A stretch of DNA of 64,000 bases from Limonium bicolor (lineage: Eukaryota > Streptophyta > Magnoliopsida > Caryophyllales > Plumbaginaceae). A model generated the notes under the pieces. The model did not search any database, was not told the DNA's origin, and saw only the letters and a list, made by a program, of their open reading frames with translations. The position numbers were made by a program, and so were the translations under genes. The stretch spans positions 280,363,999 through 280,427,998 of the forward strand of contig CM041776.1 of NCBI GenBank assembly GCA_023374045.1. The letters are read 5' to 3'. How positions within the stretch are numbered: position 1 is the first letter of the stretch; each line of letters starts with the position of its first letter. Of the stretch, positions 47,677-57,239 are shown piece by piece.

Positions 47677-47755
47677 GAACTCGTTCGCTCAGTCGGGTTT
47701 TCACTTCGCACAGTCGGAAATTCAAAAAACTTTACGATTTTGCCCTTACCCTTAA
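47677..47755 (+). repeat. Left terminal inverted repeat of the 8.8-kb MULE
   Basis: The best-conserved core is 47,686-47,720 (GCTCAGTCGGGTTTTCACTT, then CAGTCGGAAA). A shared ATTTTGCCC phrase lies further in at a different spacing. The partner is 56,410-56,486. Confidence 0.85.
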
Positions 47756-47762
47756 ACTCTCC

Positions 47763-47770
47763 TATATATA
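47763..47770 (+). promoter_or_regulatory. TATA box candidate for the mobile-domain gene
   Basis: TATATATA in CCTATATATACACC, just inside the left inverted repeat, is followed by a CT-rich stretch suited to a plant transcription start. It mirrors the TATATAAAGG box of the minus-strand gene at 56,343-56,352. Confidence 0.5.
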
Positions 47771-48045
47771 CACCTTTACCCTCTATTATCTCTCCACAAA
47801 ATTTCAAACTCTCAAACTCTCTATCTCTCTAGAATTCTCTCTGACTTCTCTCTACAAGCGGTAACCGGAGCGAGAGCGGGAGCGGGAACGGGAGCTGGAG
47901 GAAAGCCGGTGCTCAAGTCATCATTCTGTTAGTACGATCTGCAAAATCAGGTTCTTTTCTGTCATAATTTACAGTTTTTTAGCGTAGAATAGCAGTAAAA
48001 GTAGCAAAATTAGCAGAAAACAGTAGACTAATTTGGAAACGGGGG

Positions 48046-48300
48046 AGGAAGAACAGCCGGCGCAGGCGCCAGCAACATGGTGCGCGCGCGGGCGCGCGGT
48101 AGTCCGGGTGCGCGCAGGCGTCGGGGTGGATGGGAGCGCGCTGCGTGGCGGAGGAAGAGAGGGCGCGGGCGCGGAGGCAACAGAGGCGGTGGGCGCGGAG
48201 GGAACGGAGGCGGCGCGGGCGCGCGGGAGCCGGAGGCAGCGCTGGCGCCGGTGATTGTCGGTGCGCGCGGGCGCGCGCTGTCGGAACGCTCGGGGCTCGT
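48046..48300. repeat. GC-rich module, left copy
   Basis: An abrupt island of GCGCGGGCGCGG-type sequence sits in an otherwise AT-rich window. It contains GGGTGCGCGCAGGCG and GAGAGGGCGC phrases shared, in the same orientation, with the right module at 55,848-56,045. Both are followed by CGTTTTTT(G/C)C and an AT-rich tract. It lies between the TATA box and the first recognisable exon of the mobile-domain gene, so it is leader or intron. Confidence 0.8.
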
Positions 48301-48500
48301 TTTTTGCTGTTTTGTTATATAATTGGTCGTTTTTTACAATGTATACCTCTATTATGCGTGTTTTAATCAGTTCCAGGATTTGTATGAATTTATTTTTGAC
48401 GTTGAACTACTGAGATGCATGTATGACCGGTATTGAGTAACCTCGGCCGGTCTTGACTAACTGTAAAAATAGTATGACTAAATTCTACGGTAAACAACAG

Positions 48501-51173
48501 ATGGCGGGAGGAAAGGGCAAGGGTTTGCTTGGTAGGTTTGGTCTGGGTAAGGGTAAGTCGATTTCTGACCGAGGCGAGAGCTCATCACACCCTCGTGTGA
48601 CCGGGCCTGATGCTGCTGCTACAGAGAGGAGGCGTACGCAGTACACTACAGCTTCGTCGAGGAAGCGTAGGGAGCTTGAGTTTCTGCGAGCCCGTGAGGA
48701 GAGGTTGCGGGCGGAGTATGAGCTGGATCAGGGGGGGGGGAGGAGGAGGAGTATGCGGAGGAGGAGGAGCAGAGGAGGAGCAGGAGGTGGACCAGCTACA
48801 TGGTGTGGATCTGGACTCATTGATCGGCGATGGGACGCTGGTCGTGAGGTCTGATAGTCCTTCTTGGCCTACTCCTCCACAGAGGAGACCGGAGACGCAC
48901 GTCATGGCGAGGCTGACGCTGATGACGAGGATATGGAGCCGGGTGCTGAGCATGAGGGCACACGGTGTGCCGTCGTCGCCGGTCCCCAGTACATGGTCCG
49001 GCAGAGGGGCTGGCGCAGATGCCGGCTGCTGATGCTTGGCTGCTTGGGCAGACTCCAGTGCCCGGAGGCCCTCAGGATACGAGTTTGATCCCGAGTTTCG
49101 GTGGTCACGTCGCGCTAGACGTGTGGCGAGGAGTGGTATGTTTCCCGTCTGGTAATAGATTCCATAAAATTTTAGATTGTTTAGGAAATGGTTAACATAG
49201 TGTGAACTCAATTATAAATATTCAACAGGAGAAGGGATGTCTTAGCTTCAAGCCTAAGACGAAGTATTTGGAGGCGTGGACTCTGAGTACATTGAGGCAC
49301 CCAGAGTCTAGCAGCGGTCGAGGATAGCGGACTTGCGCATCTTGTCGACATAGCGCATGGTTGTTTTGACCTCGCGCTCCTCTCAGCGTTCGTGGAGAGA
49401 TGGCAGCCTGACACGAACTCCTTTCACATGCCATTCGGAGAGATGACTATTACTCTCCACGACGTCTACCACATTTTGGGTATCCCTCACCGGCATGGCG
49501 ATTTCGTACCAGCACGAGGATGGCGCCCGCCTCGGTTTAGCGGCCCCACCGTTACAGGTTCTCATCCCCCACTTCGTACGGCTGTTTGGCGCGGCGGACC
49601 AGCAGGAGCTGATAACTGTAGGTTCCTGGAGAAGAGTCAGGTACGTTACCGAGCTCTTCATGATACTTGTGGCGGTCCATACTCTACCCCCCTTCAGGAG
49701 ACGACGGCCTTCCTCTGGTGGCTGGTGTCCCACTCATTGATCATCGACAAGGGCGGGATCGTGTTATGCCCTCGTCCTACTGGCCCATCCGTGACCCTAG
49801 TAGGGTCCACTTGTATGCGTGGGGGACCGGGACACTGGCATACCTGTACCGACAGCTCGGCATCGCTTCCCGGGCGGATACACGTCAGCTGGCTGGTTGC
49901 CTGACGTTGTTTCAGGTGAGAACTTGATTGCGAGCTCACGACTTAAGTATTGTAAAGTTACACCTTGACTATCTTGGCTAATGTTTTCGGATGATCACCG
50001 CAGTGCTGGATCTACGAGTACTTCCCCATGTTCAGACCGGAGCCCCTTTCAGACTGGGATGGTTGCTCCCCGACGGCGGCGAGGTGGCCTCGTTACACGA
50101 GGAATTTGATGGATGATGAGAGGCTACGTTTCGTGAGGGGACGGCTGGACACGATGTCCTCTACTGAGGTACGAGTTGCTTAGCGATTGTAGTAATAAAA
50201 AGTTGACGTTTAACGTATCGTCAAACATTGTTCATTTAATTTGTTAATTGTTTTCCATTAAATGAAACATAGGTTACTTGGGCCATTTGAGGCAGAGGGT
50301 GCCCTCGTATCACAGGCGCGCTCCCGGTACTATGGCACCATACAGTTCTTGGATATTGCTGAGCCGTATATGCCGGAGCGGTGTCTGCGCCAGTTTGGAT
50401 ACGTGCAGACTATCCCCCCTCAGCCTATCAGACCCGACAGCCATTATCGTCCCAGACATGGGAAGACGTACCTTGCTACGTACGACTACGGGACAGCCGT
50501 GTGGGACAACACGACAGGGCCCAGCAGGTGGAGGTTTCCTCTGACGCGTGCGTCGATGGCATGGGCCGTGGCCCCGGATTACATCCGGTGGTTCCAGCGC
50601 GTTTCTCATGTTCAGGTGCGTCCACTAGGAGCGGACGGTGGGCCCAGTACACGACGAGAGGATCAGCTCCAGGTAAATAATTTGTCTTGTTAATTTTTTT
50701 TGTTGTTTGTAATTGTTTTTAAATACTAACTTCACATTTATACCTTACTGCAGTATTGGGATGAGACAGCGCCGCTTATAATGAGTCTCGCACCGGAGAA
50801 CAACCCGGGCTGGCCCACGGGTTTCCCCCCTGGGCGGCTGATACGCTGGAGATGGCCTTTGAGTACTGCCGGCTTAATGTCCCGACCACCCCTGATTCGC
50901 CCACACGTCACAGGAACCCTAACCAGCCTCGTGCTGGCATGGAGTACATCGCGGGGCGTCGCACCAGAGGCCTTAGGCCTAGAGGGGAGGGTATGCACCG
51001 TAGGCACATGGAGCAGGCGCGTCGTTATGGGGGTGATGGTGGGCGCGGTGATGATGGGAGGGGACCGGGTGATGGGAGGGGAGGGCGGGTGATGGCAGGG
51101 AGGACATGCTGGTGGTGGTTTGGGGCTGGGCGGGTGAGTATGGTGGGGGGGGTATGGTGGTGGTGGGTATGGT
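48501..51173 (+). pseudogene. Plant mobile domain (PMD) protein gene, MAIN-like, frameshifted
   Basis: PMD proteins occur as host genes (MAIN/MAIL family) and inside transposons; their biochemical role is unclear. The likely start at 48,501 gives a basic Gly/Lys-rich N-terminus (MAGGKGKGLLGRFGLGKGKS), an Arg/Glu-rich helix, an acidic linker, then PMD landmarks: LIPSFGGHVA, LLSAFVERWQPDTNSFHMPF, TITLHDVYHILGIP, WWLVSHSLIIDKGG, VHLYAWGTGTLAYLYRQL, SRADTRQLAGC, YFPMFRP, and after 50,270 FGYVQTIPPQP and DYIRWFQRV. Introns with GT/AG borders lie near 49,135-49,230, 49,914-50,003, 50,168-50,270 and 50,672-50,752. The tail is Arg/Gly-rich (YGGDGGRGDDGRG). The frame shifts at the G run 48,731-48,740, near 49,490, 49,660, 49,750 and 50,830, so it is not translatable as it stands. 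Confidence 0.8.
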
Positions 51174-51325
51174 AGGTGGGTTGGTGGTGTTTGGATATTA
51201 GTAGACTTATTAGTTTATTTTGTTTTTAAACATTCTGTATTGATGCTTAAACTTGTGTGGTTGTTGTAATTTTAATTTATGTTTATTTGGTTTTTAAATA
51301 ATTCATTCTTGTTTATGTCATTAGG

Positions 51326-51700
51326 ATGTCAATTCCCTTTGCAATTCACGCGAACCATTACACCACGCTCAATGAATACGGGGCACGGTTCCAACGTGCT
51401 CCAGGATGGGCAGTGATCAATACAGAAATTAGAACTCCGAGAAGTGTTAACAACCTAACAGCTTCATTAAATCAAATTGTCAGATCACATTTTGATAATC
51501 AGCAACTGAACGTCTTTTCCATTGTCTACCTTAGGATGGACCAAGATCTGTACAACTACTCTATCGTCGATATACTGACCGATGCGGACGTACGCATGAT
51601 GTTGCAGAACTACTTAGACCTTGGAGAAATAATGGAAAGAGTTAGGATTCTTGTGAAGTATGAAGATGATTCAGATTTTGAAGACCCAGATGTAATATGA
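51326..51700 (+). CDS. Small intact ORF, PB1-like protein candidate
   Basis: A 124-residue product starts MSIPFAIHANHYTT, with a TTAG acceptor-like site directly before it, and ends EDSDFEDPDVI. The pattern of a hydrophobic strand (VFSIVYLRM), then YSIVDILTDADVRMMLQNYL, then VRILVKY resembles the PB1-like N-terminal domain of MULE transposases. There is no stop or frameshift, unlike the mobile-domain gene just upstream. It lies between the convergent genes of the MULE on the plus strand. It could be a separate gene or a last exon of the upstream gene. The PB1 reading is by pattern only. The minus-strand ORF at 28,893-29,726 in the other MULE has the same kind of fold signature. Confidence 0.55.
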   Translation: MSIPFAIHANHYTTLNEYGARFQRAPGWAVINTEIRTPRSVNNLTASLNQIVRSHFDNQQLNVFSIVYLRMDQDLYNYSIVDILTDADVRMMLQNYLDLGEIMERVRILVKYEDDSDFEDPDVI

Positions 51701-52116
51701 AGCAGGGCTGAGGCGGACCGTAGGGAACACAATTCACGCTGCAGGGCTAGTACGAGGGGACGACCGCCTCCTGCTTGATCAGTGCAACCACATTTGGCTT
51801 TCATGTACTGGTAGTCATCAGAATTGTTATTTGTTTTAAGACTTAAAATGATGTGTGTGTGGAATAAGTTGTAACATTATGAGAAATGACGTGTGAGCAA
51901 AGTTGATTGGAAATGAAACTCTAAAATAGAATCGCTTTTGAAGTCTTGATAATATGTTTCAAATATGTGTACAATTACATTTAATTAGAAAAAAAACATT
52001 TTTTTGACCAATCTCCGACGACAAAGCAATCTTGCTTTTGAAGTGCTGAAAATGGGATAAAAGCATCCACTCAACATGAAGTCACTATACGTATGGTATT
52101 CAGCCTACGATTATTG

Positions 52117-52520
52117 ATGGCCAAAATGCATTCATTATCAGTAACCTTCCTGATGTTGTGAATGAAGGTATACTTGAAAAGTTACCCTTGGTAGACCAAG
52201 TAAGGTTCAACATCTTGTCCAGTGGTTAGAAACACAGATGGGCCAAAATTCGATCGTTAGTGACGGATAGAATCAGTAACCTTCCTGATGTTGTGAACGA
52301 AGGTATACTTGAAAAGTTACCCTTGGTGGACCAAGTAAGGATCAGCATCTTGTCCGGTGGTCTAAATTCTTTGTTGGCCGTTGAGTCGCTAACCTTCCTG
52401 ATGTTGTGAACGGATGAAATATATTCTACAACTCTTTTTTGGGAAAATATGGTGTCAAATGTGCTTCTTAAGATCAATGCCATCCTGGGTGGTCTAAATT
52501 CTTTGTTGGCCGTTGAGTCG
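52117..52520 (+). pseudogene. Tandem F-box gene fragments inside the MULE
   Basis: On the plus strand 52,138-52,265 reads SNLPDVVNEGILEKLPLVDQ, then VRFNILSSG, a TAG, and KHRWAKIRSLV followed by TDRI. This is the F-box of the plant FBD/LRR F-box family. The block is repeated from 52,276 (135-bp period), again in part from about 52,390, and a last piece (GGTGGTCTAAATTCTTTGTT) is doubled at 52,353 and 52,488. F-box domains recruit SCF ubiquitin ligases through SKP1; here only the box remains and no LRR or FBD part is seen. It looks like host gene sequence captured by a MULE, with stops in it. Confidence 0.75.
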
Positions 52521-52724
52521 CTAACAGCAGTAGTATTAGAACGCATTGTATCTACGATGAGTTTGCTTTTATTAGATTAAGTATAATCCGCTGTACCAAC
52601 ATGAGACACTACAATATTCAACAAATTAAGTGTCCTTTTTCAATACTTTCATCTTGCAAAACATTACAACAACCTTCTTGAATATATTAATGGCATACAA
52701 GAATTCAACAAAATTTTACAAACT

Positions 52725-55700
52725 CTAATCTTCTATAATCAACTGTCCCGATCCACTAGTTGGGGGAAACAATCTGTACCACTCTGCATTGCGTGGTAAG
52801 AACGGCTCAATATAAGCTGTAACTGAGGGCTCATGCCAACGTCGCCACATCGGATTCAACACTGGGGCTGGACAATTTTTGATTGTTTGGAGTCTAATGA
52901 AATGAGACTGCTCAGCGACACATGCAATAGTGACCTCTGCCACTGGACGACCTAACCCCCGATCATCATGTAGCGGCATTGCGACCAACCCACTAGCCCT
53001 AACATCGTATGCTTTTGAAAAACTGATAAGTGCAATGTGGTACACAGTGCACAAGATGACACCAAGATCTAGAATTTCAATCCAGTGTGGCGTCGGTGCG
53101 AAACCGTCTTCAAACCAATTCAGTCGAAAGTACTGTCTATCGTACCAAATTCGCTCAACTTTATTTAACCACCAATCTCTTCTTCCCTTCAGCTCTTCCA
53201 AGCATGCACATCTAACTTGTTTCCATTGGCGTTCATCGTTGTACACGACATCAGCAATAGCTCGAAACCCACAGTTTCCATCACCCACTATCTCCCTGTA
53301 ACCTATAATATAATTAGCTAATTGCGGATCGAGGTCACTCCAATACTGCGAGAATTTCCAGGGGCTCCAGTATGTCGGATATTATGCAGGTTGTTGAGGT
53401 GGATTGTGTTGCATTGTCGGTCCTTCTCTAGTTTGACTCATTCCCTCAGATGGGAAACGCTGTGATTGACTGTGTTGCATTGACGGCCCACGATCACTTG
53501 TACTTTCGGGGGCTGTCGGGCGTCGCTGAGACTGCGAACGTCGTAGGCCCGGGCCACGGTTTCCAAGACCTAAATGCTCGTGCTCGGACTTGTCCCTAGT
53601 GTTTGGCCTCTTCTTTTTTTGGTAGTGGGCCTACCCTTAGGCACCTTCACCTCTGGTGGCTGTAAACCAGTGTGATCATCCTCGGGCTCCCATATTGGCT
53701 TCCACGCGTTGAACGCTTGTTCGATCGTCGTAGGATCATACCGCTGAGACAGATCATCATACCATAAACCTACACATGAGAGTTGTTCCTCTGTGCTATA
53801 CGACTCATCGTATGTTTGGCGTTGTGCTTCAAATTCTTGTTGTGCGTCATATCTGAGTGTTCGCCAGAAGATATGCACTTCTTCAACTGGTATATTCAGA
53901 CCGGCTTGAATGTACTGAAACATACGAAACGCGCACGGTAATCCCATGGTCGAAGTAAACGCACAAACATCTCGTACGATGTTGTGTGGTCAATATCGCA
54001 CCTCCCGCTTCTCAGCTGATCCTGGAGTATTTCCAAACATTTGAGGCTCACTTGATTGACCAGAAATAAAATGGGACTTGCTGGTCTTCCGAAACCCTTC
54101 TGTCAATGGAGAACTCGAAGTCTTGTTTAATGTGGAAATGTTGCCCTTCGACGAATCTATGTATGCTGTCGAAGCATGTGTCTAGAGATCTAGTGGATGT
54201 ATGAAGCCAACACTTTAGAGCTGAGTGGGCACTCTCCGCCCTATACATTGGAAGTCAATTAGTAGCAGATAAATGGGAAACATACCAATACAAACAACAG
54301 AACATGTTGACAATTGAAGTTAAGCTAACCTGTTGGTAGATGTGTTGCCGAAATGCATGAATCTCTTAACCCATACCTCACAAAATTTCTCACGCTGACA
54401 TAGCCATGTGTTGTTCAAGTACACAACAAAAGGATTGTTGGCGCAGTAGGAGTGTACTAATTTCCCGTACTGTTCATCGTACTTCGCAATAGTTGAGGCG
54501 TAAACTAGTCGCTTCCACCGATGCACTATTAAATCGACTCTCTCACGGTCAATATGCATTATCTTGAGCGCATTGGCAGCCACGTTCTTGCATATATGCC
54601 AACGACATAGAAGATGTGGTACAGAAGGATATACCACTGAAAGTGCTTTCACTAGTGCCTTTTCATTGTCAGTGACAAACACATTTGGAGGATAGATCAA
54701 CACCTTCGTCAGCTGATTAAGCATCCATGTGTATGCAGACTCATCCTCTCTGACCGCAAAACAGAACACTATACAGAAGTTTTTGCCGCACGACGTGACT
54801 CCGATGAACTCCACTAGAGGCACCTTGTACATGTTCGTCTTGTAAGTGCTATCAATGAGCACTACATAAGGAAACATCTTAATGAGCGTCAGCGAAAAAG
54901 GGTGCGCAAACAAGACAAGACCCAGCCTAGATGGATTCCCTGCAAAATGGACATTTAATTAGAACTAACATTTAAAGTGATTAACATACAAATAAACCAA
55001 CACTAAACAGATGTGCCGACATTACTTGCATCTTTCTCGACCACCAACTATAATTACGTTTATCTAGCGAGTGCATGAAGGACGCTACATCTGTACGTCC
55101 GCCACGATCTTCTTTTCTGAATTTCGAAACTAGGTTATGAATCGATGTCTTGTCTGCAGTACTTTCAGGGTTCTTGTCATGTAAATGGGCCCACATCTGC
55201 CTAGGCGCAACACCACTCCTGTACAAACTTTTCATGCTTGCCCTTTCGTCGACGCTAAAGCGAGGCCGGACGAAGTGAGATTGCGGGTTCCTCGCTAACG
55301 CGTGGTTGTGCGTCGGGACCATTACCAAGACAGACCAGCCCGTCTGAACCCCACCCCTGATGCTTAGGCGGAAAGGGCAGTTGCATTTCTTCGTGGCACG
55401 CCGTGGCCTTTGACTCGACGATGACGATTCTCCTGTGCTAACCCGTGGCCTATGCTTGCCGTACCTCTCACACGTTAGTATTACTTCACCGTCGTCTCGC
55501 TTAGTCTGTCTGATTAGATAAATATTATTAGCCTCTCCGGTGCGAAACGCATAACCAACCGCCTCCTCTTTATCGCCAAAGATTAGGCTACTATTAAATA
55601 CATGACTTGTGTCTACGTTCGCATCCTCGAATTCATCATCGTTATCACCCTAAGCAGAAAAACGTCGTTATTCATCAAGTGCTACTCGTAAACCCTAATA

Positions 55701-56275
55701 CTACGTACTTTAGAATAAATCACACATAAGCCATCAAAATAATCAGCAAAGTATATCATCGTAAAGTACATGAAAAGACAAACGCAACGGCGCAAACGGA
55801 TCGAAAAACGGAGCAATAACGAAGAAGATACAGCGATTTGAAAAACGGGCACCGGCGCAGGCGCCGACCTAAAGACGCCGGCGCCGGTGTCCGCATCAAG
55901 GGAGGCGCGCAGGCGCGCATTGAGCCGGGTGGGCGCGGGCACGAGGGAGCCAGGGTGGGCGCGGGCGCGGCTGAGCCTGGGTGCGCGCAGGCGCGCGCGA
56001 GAAAGAGAGGGCGCAGGCGCGCCATATCCGGGGTGGGCACGGCGTTTTTTCCTTGCTTTTTTCGTTCAGTTTTGTATATATTCTAGCTACTTTTATACAT
56101 AAATTGCTAAAATAACAACAGAAAGTACCTCAGAATGAGCTCCTCGTGAGTACTCTTCGCTCCTAACATCATCTGCATACTCGTCTAGTATTTCTGGAAC
56201 ACCACCTTCAGCATTTCCTCCATCTTTTTTACTCTTACCGAACAGTTTTTTCTTCAAACTTCCGAAAGAAACCAT
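52725..56275 (-). pseudogene. FAR1-type MULE transposase with C-terminal OTU protease domain
   Basis: Exon 1 is 56,275-56,129 (49 codons, MVSFGSLKKKLFGK). Exon 2 is 55,649-55,026, a FAR1/WRKY-GCM1-like domain (YAFRTGEANNIYLIR, KKCNCPF, PTHNHA). Exon 3 is 54,939-54,330, the DDE core (VVLIDSTYKTN, VFVTDNEKALVKA, LLCRWHICKN). Exon 4 starts at 54,240 (AESAHSALKCWL, with the catalytic Glu). All splice borders are GT/AG and in phase, and catalytic D, D, C/H and E are present. Further on come frameshifts (near 54,070 and 53,950), a SWIM-like remnant (MGLPCAFRMFQYIQ, with the usual PCAH His replaced by Phe), a TAA near 53,380, then an OTU domain: GDGNCGFRAIA (Asp, Cys) and EQSHFIRLQ (His). The stop is at 52,725. 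OTU domains cleave ubiquitin. The transposase half looks intact; the C-terminal half is damaged. Confidence 0.82.
55848..56045. repeat. GC-rich module, right copy, in intron 1 of the transposase gene
   Basis: GGCGCAGGCGCC, GGGCGCGGGCGCGG and GGGTGCGCGCAGGCGCGCGC phrases, in the same orientation as the left module at 48,046-48,300, followed by GGCGTTTTTTCCTTGC. It falls inside the first intron of the minus-strand gene (56,128-55,650). Since the two genes face each other while the modules are direct repeats, the two genes meet the module in opposite orientations. Confidence 0.8.
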
Positions 56276-56342
56276 TTCCTCTCTTTATCTCTCTAACTTT
56301 AGGATTTCTGAATTTGAATATGATTTCATATCATATTCAATT

Positions 56343-56352
56343 CCTTTATATA
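56343..56352 (-). promoter_or_regulatory. TATA box candidate for the transposase-OTU gene
   Basis: TATATAAAGG on the minus strand lies about 70 bp upstream of the ATG at 56,275, and between it and the right inverted repeat. This spacing suits a plant promoter with a short leader. Confidence 0.55.
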
Positions 56353-56409
56353 ATGAAATTTGGTGTCACCTTGTAATATATCATAAATTGTGGGTAAATA
56401 TAGAAATAT

Positions 56410-56486
56410 TTGAAAATTATTGTAGTAGGGGCAAAATAGTCTTTTCCGACTGAGCGAAGTGAAAACCCGACTGAGCGTAGTGACCC
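56410..56486 (-). repeat. Right terminal inverted repeat of the 8.8-kb MULE
   Basis: Complement of the left repeat. The core AAGTGAAAACCCGACTGAGC is at 56,457-56,476, with TTTTCCGACTGAGCG just inside it. Confidence 0.85.
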
Positions 56487-56495
56487 TCTAAAAAT

Positions 56496-57133
56496 TTGAT
56501 ACAGTAGGGTTTTTGAATGCAGTTTTATAAAGAAGACTGGGGTTTTCTGAAGTGGTCATGGGCTTTATTTGGATGTGGGTTAAAAAGAAGAAAATGGGCT
56601 TGGGTTTGGGCTGCTGAGTTTGACTGAATACTGGGCTAAGACCAAGCTTGGTCTACTGAAGAATGAACAAAGGAATAGGACCACCACAATAGAACTTCAT
56701 ATAAAATTGAGGGAGAGAAAATAAAAGCTATAACTCGACATGAGTAAAATCATCAGAAACATATATGCAGGGTAAGACTAAAAGGGTAGTCAATAAAAAT
56801 AAAATGTTATACTTACAAAATAACAACATAAAAAGAGATAAAATAGTATAAGTAAAATAAAGTAAATGAAATGCCCACGACTAAGGAAATAAAACTAAAA
56901 ATAACTAAATAAAATAAAAGGGTAAGTCTAAAACAAATAATTGTTTGAAAATTTCTGGAAAATTGGATTTTTCTAAGATGCTTGAAAAATTGGTTTAAAA
57001 TATTGTCGTAAAACGATGGTTTCATTTTGGCACGCACGTTGATATGTTTTGAAAAAAGAAAGGCGACGACCCCTCTTATTGCATTTATGATTTCGGAATT
57101 TACTTTATGGGGTGAGAATTTTTGGTGTCTACA
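56496..57133 (+). mobile_element. 3-prime part of an LTR, ending at 57,133
   Basis: The end GGGGTGAGAATTTTTGGTGTCTACA at 57,109-57,133 (given here in pieces: GGGGTGAGAA, then GGTGTCTACA) matches, in reverse orientation, the LTR end at 61,742. An LTR 3-prime end with internal sequence to the right is inferred. The body is AT-rich and non-coding. The 5-prime side was interrupted by the MULE or lies left of it; I could not match it across the MULE. Confidence 0.5.
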
Positions 57134-57239
57134 AATGGCTCCCCTTGATTCAATTCTGCAAGCCCTTGCAGAATTGGATCAAGGTTGACGGGATGCCAAA
57201 AATTCTCACTGCGGTTTAGGATTTGTTCTCACGGGTACA

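Larger units (their letters stand above)
47668..56495. mobile_element. 8.8-kb MULE (47,677-56,486) carrying mobile-domain and transposase-OTU genes
   Basis: The ends are inverted copies: CGCTCAGTCGGGTTTTCACT appears inward from 47,686, and its complement appears outward to 56,477, with CAGTCGGAAA following on both sides. Setting the ends at G47,677 and C56,486 leaves CTTAAAACT and TCTAAAAAT as flanks, a 9-bp target duplication matching at six of nine places. Inside are two convergent genes (plus-strand plant mobile domain protein, minus-strand FAR1/MULE transposase with OTU domain), a small PB1-like ORF and F-box fragments. The DDE transposase establishes the superfamily. Exact end positions are uncertain by a few bases. 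Confidence 0.85.

Noticed and set aside
47334..47807. 157-codon minus-strand frame crossing the MULE end
   Set aside because: It runs across the left inverted repeat and target duplication, so it cannot be an ancestral gene; mentioned only as leader-like sequence.
48033..48366. Arg/Gly/Ala-rich frames in the GC-rich module
   Set aside because: All three frames are open because of GC-rich repeats; the same module lies in an intron on the right side.
52226..52546. Minus-strand frame with repeated DSTANKEFRPP
   Set aside because: It is the complement of the tandem F-box fragments, which make sense only on the plus strand.
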